Below, one piece after another: positions 33,574 through 41,204 of a stretch of DNA of 48,870 nucleotides; the first letter of the stretch is position 1, and each line of letters begins with the position of its first letter. Both the position numbers and the translations under genes were made by a program. The stretch covers positions 1-48,870 of the forward strand of contig JBKEEF010000006.1 in the NCBI GenBank assembly GCA_047975765.1. The letters run 5' to 3'. This DNA is from JAQWBS01 sp047975765. GTDB lineage: Bacteria; Pseudomonadota; Alphaproteobacteria; RF32; CAG-239. The notes beneath the pieces are model-generated. The model made no database searches, was not told the DNA's origin, and saw only the letters and a list, made by a program, of their open reading frames with translations.

Positions 33574-33728
33574 CTTATTTATCCTTATAATATTACTCAC
33601 TATATACTATTTAGGTACTCAAATTTGAATCTTCAATGTTATTAAACACTTATCTATATTTCTGTTGTATATTATGAAATATCACGTTAAGATTCATAAA
33701 TTGAAAGATTTAACCCTTGGAGATGAGA

Positions 33729-34217
33729 ATGGAAACCACGTTTCAAGTTAAGTTGAAAAAAATTGCCCCTGTGAAAGCAATGTCTATTAGAAAAGTGGCG
33801 ACAGCTGCAACGTTATATAATGAATCTGAAAAAGCCTATCGCAAATTATTTGAACATATTACAGAGCATAATGGTGTTTTGACAGGTGAAGCGTTTATAA
33901 TTTATCATAACCCTGAATATAATCCAGATTTTATTGATATTGAATATTGCTTTGTGGTTGAGGAACTTCTGCCTGCAACTGCAATCGTTAAAGCTAGAGA
34001 AATTGAAGAGCAGGTCATGGCATCTGTTGTTCATCGTGGAAAAGTCGAAACACTTGGTTTTATTTATTCTGTCATTCTAGATTGGGCAAAAGATAACAAT
34101 CTCAACGTATTAGAAGGTGGTGTTCGTGAAAGATGTTCACTTAATCAAAGTTTTGATGAAGGAGATATTTCTGCTGAAATTTTGGTTCCTGTTGAAAAGA
34201 AAAAAACAGAGGTATAG
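33729..34217 (+). CDS. GyrI-like small-molecule-binding domain protein
   Basis: A 162-aa protein. The start at ATG 33729 is chosen because GGAG at 33719-33722 is well spaced; ATG 33723 is too close. 'FQVKLKKIAPVKAMSIRK', 'FIIYHNPEYNPDFIDIEYCFVV', 'ASVVHRGKVETLGFIYSVILDWAKDNN' and 'ERCSLN' follow the GyrI/AraC effector-binding domain pattern, without any DNA-binding part. Such stand-alone domains bind drugs or metabolites. It lies 2 nt before ogt, so they are cotranscribed. Confidence 0.8.
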   Translation: METTFQVKLKKIAPVKAMSIRKVATAATLYNESEKAYRKLFEHITEHNGVLTGEAFIIYHNPEYNPDFIDIEYCFVVEELLPATAIVKAREIEEQVMASVVHRGKVETLGFIYSVILDWAKDNNLNVLEGGVRERCSLNQSFDEGDISAEILVPVEKKKTEV

Positions 34218-34219
34218 TA

Positions 34220-34684
34220 ATGAATTATATTGTTTATGAAAGCCCAATAGGAAAGCTTTGGCTTTGTGAGGAAGAAGGAAGTTTGACAGCTCTTTCTTTT
34301 TCAAAAACTAAAATTCCGCTTCAAGTCCAAGAAAGAGAAACACCTATTCTGGTAGAGGCAAAAAAACAATTGAATGAATATTTTGCAGAAAAAAGAGAAA
34401 AATTTGATTTGCCAATAAAATTCAAAGGAACATCTTTTCAACAAAAAGTTTGGAAAGCTTTGTGTCAAGTTCCTTATGGGCAAACAGCTTCCTATAAAGA
34501 AATTGCTCAAAATATCCAAAATGAGAAGGCTTGCAGAGCAGTTGGAATGGCAAATAATAAAAATCCAATCGCTATTATTGTTCCTTGTCACAGAATTATT
34601 GGAACTAATGGAAAGTTAGTTGGATATGCAGGTGGTTTAGAAATTAAACAAAAATTATTAGAACTAGAGCGTAAGAGGAAATAA
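34220..34684 (+). CDS. ogt: Methylated-DNA--protein-cysteine methyltransferase
   Basis: A 154-aa protein with 'GTSFQQKVWKALCQVPYGQTASYKEIA' (helix-turn-helix) and the active-site 'IIVPCHRIIG' (acceptor Cys), then 'LVGYAGGLEIKQKLLELE'. It repairs O6-alkylguanine by suicide transfer to the Cys. There is no Ada-type regulatory domain. It is the middle gene of a tight three-gene operon. Confidence 0.95.
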   Translation: MNYIVYESPIGKLWLCEEEGSLTALSFSKTKIPLQVQERETPILVEAKKQLNEYFAEKREKFDLPIKFKGTSFQQKVWKALCQVPYGQTASYKEIAQNIQNEKACRAVGMANNKNPIAIIVPCHRIIGTNGKLVGYAGGLEIKQKLLELERKRK

Positions 34685-34687
34685 TAG

Positions 34688-35455
34688 GTGCTTTTTAATA
34701 CAATTATTGCAACAACAATTGCTTGTTTATTTACAGGTTTAGGTGGTTTTTTAGTTCTTTTTAAGAGAGAATATTCCAAAGCACATATTGATTTAGCTCT
34801 AAATGCATCAGCTGGAATTATGCTTGGGGCAGCTTTCTTTTCCCTCCTTTCACCATCTTTTGTGATTGCTCATAAAATGGCAGAACAAAGTTTTGTGTAT
34901 GGTATATATTTTGTCTTTGCTATTGCCCTTGGTGCTGGAATTCTTTGGTTTCTGAATGTCATCATTCCTCATACACATGAACAAGAAGTTTTAGAAGAAA
35001 ATGCTAAAGTGAGTTTGAAAACAGCTGTATTATTTGTAGTAGCAATTTCAATTCATAAACTTCCTGAAGGTTTGGCAATGGGGGTGGCCTATGGTGCAGG
35101 AGAAGTGATTAATCCCAAAAGTTTGGTCATTGGTATTGCTTTGCAAAATATTCCAGAAGGGTTGACAGTGGCAATTTCTTTAGTAGCTGCAAATTATAAT
35201 AGATATAAAGCTGCTTTGATTGCAACATTAGTGGGTTTTGTTCAGCCAATTGGTGCTGTGATTGGTTATTTGTTGATGAGTATTAGTCAAGCTTTATTGC
35301 CTTATGGAATGGCTTTAGCTGGAAGTACAATGCTTTTTGTGATTATCAATGAAATGTTGCCAGAAACTTATGGCGGTGAGCAAAATAGAAAATCATCTAT
35401 TGCTCTCTTTTTAGGATTTATCTTTATGTCCTTTATGGCAGTGATTTTGAACTAG
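34688..35455 (+). CDS. ZIP family metal transporter
   Basis: A 255-aa protein with a GTG start and GAGG upstream. About eight membrane helices; the metal-site helices carry 'SIHKLPEGLAMGVAYG' (near residues 121-136) and 'IALQNIPEGLTVAISL' (near residues 150-165), and a His-rich cytoplasmic loop 'IPHTHEQE' lies near residue 98. These are ZupT/ZIP features for uptake of Zn, Mn or Fe. It lies 3 nt after ogt. Confidence 0.9.
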   Translation: MLFNTIIATTIACLFTGLGGFLVLFKREYSKAHIDLALNASAGIMLGAAFFSLLSPSFVIAHKMAEQSFVYGIYFVFAIALGAGILWFLNVIIPHTHEQEVLEENAKVSLKTAVLFVVAISIHKLPEGLAMGVAYGAGEVINPKSLVIGIALQNIPEGLTVAISLVAANYNRYKAALIATLVGFVQPIGAVIGYLLMSISQALLPYGMALAGSTMLFVIINEMLPETYGGEQNRKSSIALFLGFIFMSFMAVILN

Positions 35456-35474
35456 AAAATATATTTTTCAAGGA

Positions 35475-35520
35475 AAAACCCCTTTAAAGATTTCAACAAT
35501 CTCAAAAGGGGTTCTTTTTT
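35475..35520 (+). terminator. Terminator after the ZIP gene
   Basis: AACCCCTTT and AAAGGGGTT around a longer loop, then T8. Confidence 0.7.
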
Positions 35521-35528
35521 TTTATTTC

Positions 35529-35780
35529 TCATTTTCGATCATTTACAAAGAAATATCCAAGTGTAAACAGGAGAAGATTGGTCACATAAATAGCTGTCAT
35601 AACCGTTGAAACAAATAATGAAAACAGAGAGACAGCAAAAGTAACCAGCCACAAGGGAGTTTGTGGAAATTTAATTTCTTGGATACAAACAAAGTAAACA
35701 AACAACATAGAAACGATGTAACATGTGGTGATAAAAATCGATTTCTGATTTTTGGTGCACCATGAGATAATTTTGTTCAT
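35529..35780 (-). CDS. Small two-helix membrane protein
   Basis: An 83-aa protein with hydrophobic helices near residues 14-32 and 40-78 and a short basic end. No known motif. It converges on the ZIP gene and shares its terminator. It could be real; confidence is moderate because of size and lack of recognition. Confidence 0.5.
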   Translation of the reverse strand: MNKIISWCTKNQKSIFITTCYIVSMLFVYFVCIQEIKFPQTPLWLVTFAVSLFSLFVSTVMTAIYVTNLLLFTLGYFFVNDRK

Positions 35781-35887
35781 AGTATATAATATTTTAATAA
35801 TTTGTTTTCACATTAAATTCTAATATATTATATGTTATAATTCAACTATGCTTAAATTGTATTTTACTAAAGTTAGGAATGTTTGGT

Positions 35888-35958
35888 GTCATACTCAGGT
35901 ATTTTTTACCATCATATTCTGTTTCTTTTTTTTCTGACATACTCTAGTTATTTTTCAC
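35888..35958. repeat. Degenerate half-copies of the palindromic repeat
   Basis: TGTCATACTC near 35888 and TGACATACTC near 35934 repeat the left end of the 35959 element. The rest of 35781-35958 is AT-rich without a gene. Confidence 0.45.
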
Positions 35959-36038
35959 TGTCATACTCGGGCTTGACCCGAGTATCCACATTGAGTGGAG
36001 TTATGTTAAGGAGATTCTCAGTCAAGCAGGGAATGACA
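35959..36038. repeat. Alphaproteobacterial-type palindromic intergenic repeat
   Basis: 80 bp bounded by TGTCAT and ATGACA. The left half contains an inner hairpin ACTCGGGCTTGACCCGAGT, and the right half is a degenerate inverted copy (reverse complement TGTCATTCCCTGCTTGACTG). It resembles the 'TGTCATTCCCGGGCTTGACCCGGGAATCC' repeats known in alphaproteobacterial intergenic regions. Confidence 0.7.
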
Positions 36039-36147
36039 GAGTAATATTATGGATTTCTGATTTTTCGGGAATAACAATATTTTTTTCAATGACAGGATTT
36101 GTTTGTTTTCTACAAACCTTACGATTTGAACCTATATACCATAAAAA

Positions 36148-36172
36148 AACCGCCCAAAAGGACGGTTTTTTT
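36148..36172 (-). terminator. Terminator of tRNA-Ser
   Basis: ACCGCCC...GGACGGT with A7/T7 flanks; lies directly after the minus-strand tRNA-Ser. Confidence 0.7.
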
Positions 36173-36173
36173 A

Positions 36174-36260
36174 TGGCGGAGAGTATAGGACTCGAACCTA
36201 TGCATCGGTTACCCGATGACAGATTAGCAATCTGCTGCATTACCACTCTGCCAACTCTCC
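36174..36260 (-). tRNA. tRNA-Ser (anticodon GCT)
   Basis: 87 nt with acceptor GGAGAGT/ACTCTCC, discriminator G, encoded CCA, anticodon loop TTGCTAA (GCT) and a long variable arm (CATCGGGTAACCGATG), the hallmark of class II tRNA-Ser. Confidence 0.94.
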
Positions 36261-36408
36261 AAAAGCTAGGATATGTTTATATTATCTTTTATCCCACGTC
36301 AAGGATATTTTTTATCCAAAGGACACTTTTTTTTACTTATGATAGGTTTGTAAACAGACTTTTATGGTGTATATATATTGCATAAACATAATTTATAGGA
36401 GAAAACAC

Positions 36409-36597
36409 ATGTTTAGAGCTATTATAATTCTGGCAATTCTTGGTGGAGTTGGTTATTTTGCTTTTCAAAAACTTTCTGCTGACCAAGTTTCTGGAAAAGA
36501 AGTTTCTTCGGTTGTAAGATCTGGAGAAGGTTCATCTGCAGCGGAAAGAGCTATTAGGGCTTCGACAGATGAAAGTTATGATTACGAAAATAGATAA
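36409..36597 (+). CDS. Small membrane-anchored protein
   Basis: 62 aa from ATG 36409 (RBS ATAGGAGA). One N-terminal helix 'MFRAIIILAILGGVGYFAF' followed by a polar tail. Not recognised. A terminator follows at 36604-36629. A longer frame from 36364 has no ribosome site. Confidence 0.55.
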   Translation: MFRAIIILAILGGVGYFAFQKLSADQVSGKEVSSVVRSGEGSSAAERAIRASTDESYDYENR

Positions 36598-36603
36598 ATT
36601 TTC

Positions 36604-36629
36604 CAATCCCTTCTTCGGAAGGGATTTTT
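36604..36629 (+). terminator. Terminator
   Basis: AATCCCTTC and GGAAGGGATT form a stem followed by T6. Confidence 0.7.
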
Positions 36630-36637
36630 TATAAGAT

Positions 36638-36970
36638 TTATTTGAGTTGAATTGGGCTGTCGTGACTCATCTTTGAAAGATCTTCATCTTTCTTTCTATT
36701 AGGTGGAAGTTCTCCATAAATTTGAAGTTCTTCGACATCAAGAATATATTCATCGTATACTTTTCGATATTCAGGTGCTTCTCTGTCGTCTTCTGGATAG
36801 ATTAAAAAGCGTTTAAGAGAACCTTTATCTTTGAATTCTTCATTGGAGAAGCGTCTGTTTTGAACAGTTACATATTCAGCAGAGGCTATTGGCATAAAAA
36901 ACAGATTAATCGTTGAAATAATGCTAATAAAGGTTGTCTTTTTTGAAAAAAATGTCACTATGCTATTCAT
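36638..36970 (-). CDS. Small secreted protein, unknown
   Basis: A 110-aa protein with a signal peptide ending 'PIASAE' (about residue 31). The mature part is short, charged and without Cys. No recognised family. It diverges from the HEDAH protein at 36996, so the two may share a control region of only about 25 nt. Confidence 0.55.
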   Translation of the reverse strand: MNSIVTFFSKKTTFISIISTINLFFMPIASAEYVTVQNRRFSNEEFKDKGSLKRFLIYPEDDREAPEYRKVYDEYILDVEELQIYGELPPNRKKDEDLSKMSHDSPIQLK

Positions 36971-36995
36971 CTGGTAATTCTTATGGTTGAGTTTT

Positions 36996-37682
36996 ATGAA
37001 AAAAGCTACTTATTTCTTGGTATCATTCTTTTTTTTAAATGTAAATGTTTTTGATGCATGGGGACAAAATTTGCCGAGGTGTCAAACTTTGATAAATCCT
37101 AAAATTGAGTTTTATTCCACCTTCGGAAAGCTGGAATATGATTTTACAAAAAACACACAAGAGATAACGGCACTTACTGATACTCCTGCGGCAGGACTGG
37201 CAACAACACGGCTGGGACATGCTCGAACACTTAGTTTTCATCTTAATCGTTTTGGGAGAGGATATTGTGTTTCTGCGAAGGAAATTAAGGTTTATATAGG
37301 TATCAGCAAGCCAGTAATTTATGTTACAAAAGATTATCTTGAAGGAAGTTGTTTTCAGAAGGTTGTGATACGTCATGAAGATGCTCATATGCAAACAACA
37401 ATCAGAATGCTTGATCATTTTATGAAAAATGCACCTAAATTATATACTTATATGATTCGACATATTCAGCCAATTTATGCAAAAGATCAAAGCGAAATAG
37501 ATAATGCAGGAAAAGTGCTTACGAAAGAATATGATTTTGTTATGGAAGGAATGACAAAAGAGTTGCAGCGCGAAATTGATGTGGAACAGGAAAAACTGGA
37601 TAATGAAACTCAAAAATATCTAAGAACGGAAATCTGTTGGGAACATATGAAGTATTATAAACAATATTCAGAAGATTTATAA
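36996..37682 (+). CDS. Secreted protein with HExxH-like motif (putative zinc protease)
   Basis: 228 aa from ATG 36996 (in-frame TTG at 36987 rejected). A signal peptide (about residues 1-24) precedes a mature part with four Cys and 'VVIRHEDAHMQTT' (about residues 127-139), which satisfies HExxH. 'LTDTPAAGLATTRLGHA' lies near residue 65. The HExxH context and size recall DUF922-like secreted Zn-dependent proteases, but that is a guess. A strong terminator follows. Confidence 0.65.
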   Translation: MKKATYFLVSFFFLNVNVFDAWGQNLPRCQTLINPKIEFYSTFGKLEYDFTKNTQEITALTDTPAAGLATTRLGHARTLSFHLNRFGRGYCVSAKEIKVYIGISKPVIYVTKDYLEGSCFQKVVIRHEDAHMQTTIRMLDHFMKNAPKLYTYMIRHIQPIYAKDQSEIDNAGKVLTKEYDFVMEGMTKELQREIDVEQEKLDNETQKYLRTEICWEHMKYYKQYSEDL

Positions 37683-37713
37683 AAAAAGACCTCTCAAAAC
37701 GAGAGGTCTTTTT
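37682..37713. terminator. Bidirectional terminator
   Basis: AAAAAGACCTCTC / GAGAGGTCTTTTT with A/T runs; between the HEDAH gene and accC. Confidence 0.8.
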
Positions 37714-37726
37714 ATCTTATATGAAC

Positions 37727-39070
37727 TTATTTCTTTTTTGCAGCCATATATTTTTCAAGCCAGTGAATATTATAGTTTCCATCAATAAATTCTGGTTGAG
37801 AAATAATTTCTTGTTGCAAAGGAATCGTTGTTTTGACACCGCCAATAACAAATTCTTCTAAAGCTCTGCGAAGTCTCATTAAACAAGCATTTCTGGTTTT
37901 GCCATAGACAATCAATTTTGCAATCATACTGTCATAATATGGAGGAATTGAATATCCAGAATAGATAGCAGAGTCAACGCGAACACCAAGCCCACCAGGA
38001 GCATGCCAGTCTGTAATTTTTCCTGGACAAGGGAAGAATGTTTCTGGGTCTTCGGCATTGATACGGCATTCAATTGCGTGTCCAGCAAATTTGATGTCCT
38101 TCTGAGTGTAACCAAGAGCAGCACCACTTGCAATTCTGATTTGTTCACGAACGATGTCAATTCCAGTAATTGCTTCTGTAATTGGATGTTCAACTTGTAA
38201 ACGCGTATTCATCTCAATGAAATAAAATTTGCCTTCTTCAAACAAAAATTCAATTGTTCCTGCATTGAAGTAGCCAATTTTTTCCATTGCTTTACGAGCA
38301 ATTTCGCCAATTTCATCTCTTTGTTGTTCATTAAGAGCCGGAGAATGTGTTTCTTCAATCACTTTTTGGTGATTTCTTTGAATTGAACAATCACGTTCAC
38401 CCAAGTGAACCACGTTTCCATGTTTGTCAGCTAAAATTTGAATTTCAATGTGACGAGGTTTTTGAAGATATTTCTCCATATAAACAACATCGCTTGAGAA
38501 AGAAGCTTTTGCTTCAGCTTTAGCCATTGTGAAAGCTGTTTTCACTTCTTCTTCATTATAAGCTTGTTTCATACCTTTACCACCACCACCAGCAGCAGCT
38601 TTGATGATGATTGGGTAGCCAATTTTTGCACCCCATTTAACGGCATCTTCAATGCTTTCAAGTGCAGGAGAACCTGGAACGACAGGAAGTCCAGAACTGA
38701 TAGCTGCTTCACGAGCCGCAACTTTGTCACCCATAATTCTCATTTGTTCAGAAGAAGGTCCAATGAAAGTGATTCCGTGAAGTTCAACCATATCAGCAAA
38801 ATCTGCGTTTTCAGAGAGAAAACCGAATCCTGGGTGGATTGCATCAGCACCTGTGATAAGGGCTGCGGAGATAATTGCAGATTTGTTCAAATATGAATCT
38901 GTAGAGCGAGCAGGTCCAATGCAAACTGATTCGTCTGCGAGTCTAACATGCATAGCATCTGCATCTGCTTCAGAGTGAATAGCCACAGTCTTAATACCCA
39001 TTTCTTTACAAGCACGGTGTATTCTGAGCGCAACTTCGCCTCTGTTGGCAATTAATATTTTTTCAAACAT
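37727..39070 (-). CDS. accC: Acetyl-CoA carboxylase, biotin carboxylase subunit
   Basis: A 447-aa protein of standard AccC length. 'FEKILIANRGEVALRIHRACKEMGI' at the start, 'IKAAAGGGGKGMK' (ATP glycine loop) near residue 160, 'HIEIQILADKHGNVVHLGERDCSIQRNHQKVIEE' near residue 210 and 'FIEMNTRLQVEHPITE' near residue 287. It carboxylates biotin on AccB, the first step of fatty acid synthesis. It lies 17 nt after accB. Confidence 0.98.
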   Translation of the reverse strand: MFEKILIANRGEVALRIHRACKEMGIKTVAIHSEADADAMHVRLADESVCIGPARSTDSYLNKSAIISAALITGADAIHPGFGFLSENADFADMVELHGITFIGPSSEQMRIMGDKVAAREAAISSGLPVVPGSPALESIEDAVKWGAKIGYPIIIKAAAGGGGKGMKQAYNEEEVKTAFTMAKAEAKASFSSDVVYMEKYLQKPRHIEIQILADKHGNVVHLGERDCSIQRNHQKVIEETHSPALNEQQRDEIGEIARKAMEKIGYFNAGTIEFLFEEGKFYFIEMNTRLQVEHPITEAITGIDIVREQIRIASGAALGYTQKDIKFAGHAIECRINAEDPETFFPCPGKITDWHAPGGLGVRVDSAIYSGYSIPPYYDSMIAKLIVYGKTRNACLMRLRRALEEFVIGGVKTTIPLQQEIISQPEFIDGNYNIHWLEKYMAAKKK

Positions 39071-39087
39071 TATGTTTTCCCGTAATA

Positions 39088-39567
39088 TTATTCGATAATA
39101 ACTAATGGTTCGCCATATTCAACAGGGTCGCCGCTTGTAACTAAAATTTTAGTAACTTTACCTGCTTTTGAAGCTTTAACAGGGTTGAAAGTTTTCATTG
39201 CTTCAATAAGGCAAACAGTGTCACCTTCTTTGACTGAGCTACCAACTTCAACATAGTTAGGAATACTTGGAGAACTTGACAAGTAAACAACACCAACCAT
39301 TGGAGACTTAACTGCGCCAGCATGTTTGCTAAAATCAACTTCTTTAGAAGCTTCTGCAACAGGAGCTGCAGCTTGAGCAATAGGAGCAACAACAGGAGCA
39401 GCAATAGGTGTAGGTGCAGCATAAACAGGGGCTTGAACAGCACTACTGAAATCTCTAGTGAGGCAAATTCTGAAAGTTTCACCTTCATATTCAAGTTCAG
39501 TAAGGTTGTTCTTATCAAGAATTTCAGCCAATTTACTTACAATTTTAGTATCTAAATTATCAGACAT
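39088..39567 (-). CDS. accB: Biotin carboxyl carrier protein of acetyl-CoA carboxylase
   Basis: 159 aa from ATG 39567; a longer frame to 39612 is rejected because MSDNLDT fits the normal AccB start. An N-terminal helix is followed by an Ala/Pro-rich linker (about residues 47-75) and a biotinyl domain with 'GDTVCLIEAMKTFNPV' (biotinylated Lys in EAMK) and 'GDPVEYGEPLVIIE'. It is first of the accB-accC pair. Confidence 0.96.
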   Translation of the reverse strand: MSDNLDTKIVSKLAEILDKNNLTELEYEGETFRICLTRDFSSAVQAPVYAAPTPIAAPVVAPIAQAAAPVAEASKEVDFSKHAGAVKSPMVGVVYLSSSPSIPNYVEVGSSVKEGDTVCLIEAMKTFNPVKASKAGKVTKILVTSGDPVEYGEPLVIIE

Positions 39568-39790
39568 TATATTTTTCTCTCTATAAATTAAAAAAATTTC
39601 AACTCGATTCATACTCCCGATTTAAGATAAAAACAACAGAAATGTTAGAAATGGTAGATAAAAGAGTAAAAAAATGTCAAATAATTCTTATTTTTGAACG
39701 TTTTTGATATTGTTGAAATTTTTATTTTGTTTGTTAAAAATAAATAATTATTTTTATATGTTTAGTTACTAAAAGTTGTTTTTAATAGTA

Positions 39791-39806
39791 TGGCACGAAA
39801 TTTGCA
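39791..39806 (+). promoter_or_regulatory. Sigma-54 promoter of the hook gene
   Basis: TGGCACG-AAAT-TTGCA, a near-perfect -24/-12 element with correct spacing, ending 37 nt before the flgE ATG. Class III flagellar hook genes of alphaproteobacteria are typically under sigma-54. Confidence 0.85.
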
Positions 39807-39843
39807 TATATGTTTTTAGGTTAAATTTAATTAGGAAATTGAT

Positions 39844-41064
39844 ATGGCTCTAGGTGGATTTTTTGCATCTGTAACAGGAATGGAAGCACAGTCTCAAGCA
39901 ATGCAAAGTGTCAGTATGAATATTGCCAATATGACGACGACTGGATATAAGTCGAATGAGACAATGTTTCAGACCTTATTAGGAAGCTGGCCAACTGTGA
40001 AAAATAATTCCAGTGGTCTTTCCAGTTCACGTACTGATATCTCTGGTGTTTCTGCTTATGACAGAACAAACATCTTGCAACAAGGTAATGTGGCCTCAAC
40101 TGGTCGAAACTATGATGTGGCAATCAATAGGCAAAATGCTTTCTTTATGGTCAGAGATGGTTATGACAATGTTTATTATAGTCGTGCCGGAAATTTTGGA
40201 ACTCTAACTGAAGATGGAACAACTTACCTAGTAAATTCTAGTAATCTTAAAGTTCAGGGTTTTAGCGCTCTTCCTGGTGGAGGTTTTAGTTCTACACCTT
40301 CGGATATTGAAATGCCAGGAACTGATAAAATTCCATCTGTTCAAACTTCGGCTATTGAGATTACTGCCAATGTACCTGCATCAGATGTAACCTCAAGCAG
40401 TTATGGTTTAACGGTTTATGGTCCAAATAATGATGGACAAACCATGAATATGATCTTTAAGAAGGTTGAGGGAAACGTTAATACTTGGGATGTTAGTTTC
40501 AATATGGATGATGCAACAGTTTCTTCTGCACCTATCCAAGTTGTCTTTGGAAATAATGGTGAGGTCTTATCGCCAAAGAATTTTGATATTGCAGTCAACT
40601 GGAATGATGGAAGTCAAAATAATGTGGCAATAGATATTTCTAAAATGACACAATATGATGGAAGCAACACGATTAAAAATATTTCTCAAGATGGTAAAGC
40701 AAGTGGTAATTTCTTGAAGAGCTATATTGATGATGATGGTGTATTAAAAGCAAGTTATACCAATGGTCAAGTTGTTGATTATGCCAAGCTCACTTTGGTT
40801 GGTTTCTCTTCTCCGGAAAACTTGACAAATGTCACGGGAACTTTGTTTCAGGCAGGAGCAGGAACTGGAGATAGTTACTATGTGATGGGATATGACACAG
40901 CAGATAAAACAATTGTATCAGCGCAATCCTTAGAATCATCAACAGTTAATCCTGAAAAAGAATTTTCAAAGATGATTACAGTGCAAAGAGCATATTCTAT
41001 GAACTCACAAACTTTCACAGTTAACAATGAGATGCTTAGTACAATTGTTGACTTGAAGTCTTAG
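39844..41064 (+). CDS. flgE: Flagellar hook protein FlgE
   Basis: A 406-aa protein with the N-terminal rod/hook motif 'FFASVTGMEAQSQAMQSVSMNIANMTTTGYKSNE' and C-terminal 'EFSKMITVQRAYSMNSQTFTVNNEMLSTIVDLKS', both coiled-coil-forming ends of axial flagellar proteins. The middle beta domains fit FlgE. Secreted by the flagellar export system, it builds the hook. No other flagellar gene is in the window. It has a sigma-54 promoter and its own terminator. Confidence 0.9.
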   Translation: MALGGFFASVTGMEAQSQAMQSVSMNIANMTTTGYKSNETMFQTLLGSWPTVKNNSSGLSSSRTDISGVSAYDRTNILQQGNVASTGRNYDVAINRQNAFFMVRDGYDNVYYSRAGNFGTLTEDGTTYLVNSSNLKVQGFSALPGGGFSSTPSDIEMPGTDKIPSVQTSAIEITANVPASDVTSSSYGLTVYGPNNDGQTMNMIFKKVEGNVNTWDVSFNMDDATVSSAPIQVVFGNNGEVLSPKNFDIAVNWNDGSQNNVAIDISKMTQYDGSNTIKNISQDGKASGNFLKSYIDDDGVLKASYTNGQVVDYAKLTLVGFSSPENLTNVTGTLFQAGAGTGDSYYVMGYDTADKTIVSAQSLESSTVNPEKEFSKMITVQRAYSMNSQTFTVNNEMLSTIVDLKS

Positions 41065-41081
41065 GAATATAAGAAAAAATG

Positions 41082-41105
41082 AAATCCCGTAAGTTTACGG
41101 GATTT
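41082..41105 (+). terminator. flgE terminator
   Basis: AAATCCCGTAA / TTACGGGATTT with a 2-nt gap, then T7. Confidence 0.8.
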
Positions 41106-41204
41106 TTTTATTTTATTAACTATTTCGTCATTATAAAGTAATTGTTAAATTTTATATTTTAGATATAATATCAATAAGAATAATTATTTGCAGATAAGGC
41201 TTAT

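Noticed and set aside
36089..36385. Plus-strand frame across tRNA-Ser ('SIGLEPMHRLPDDRLAI')
   Set aside because: Antisense translation of tRNA-Ser; no ribosome site.
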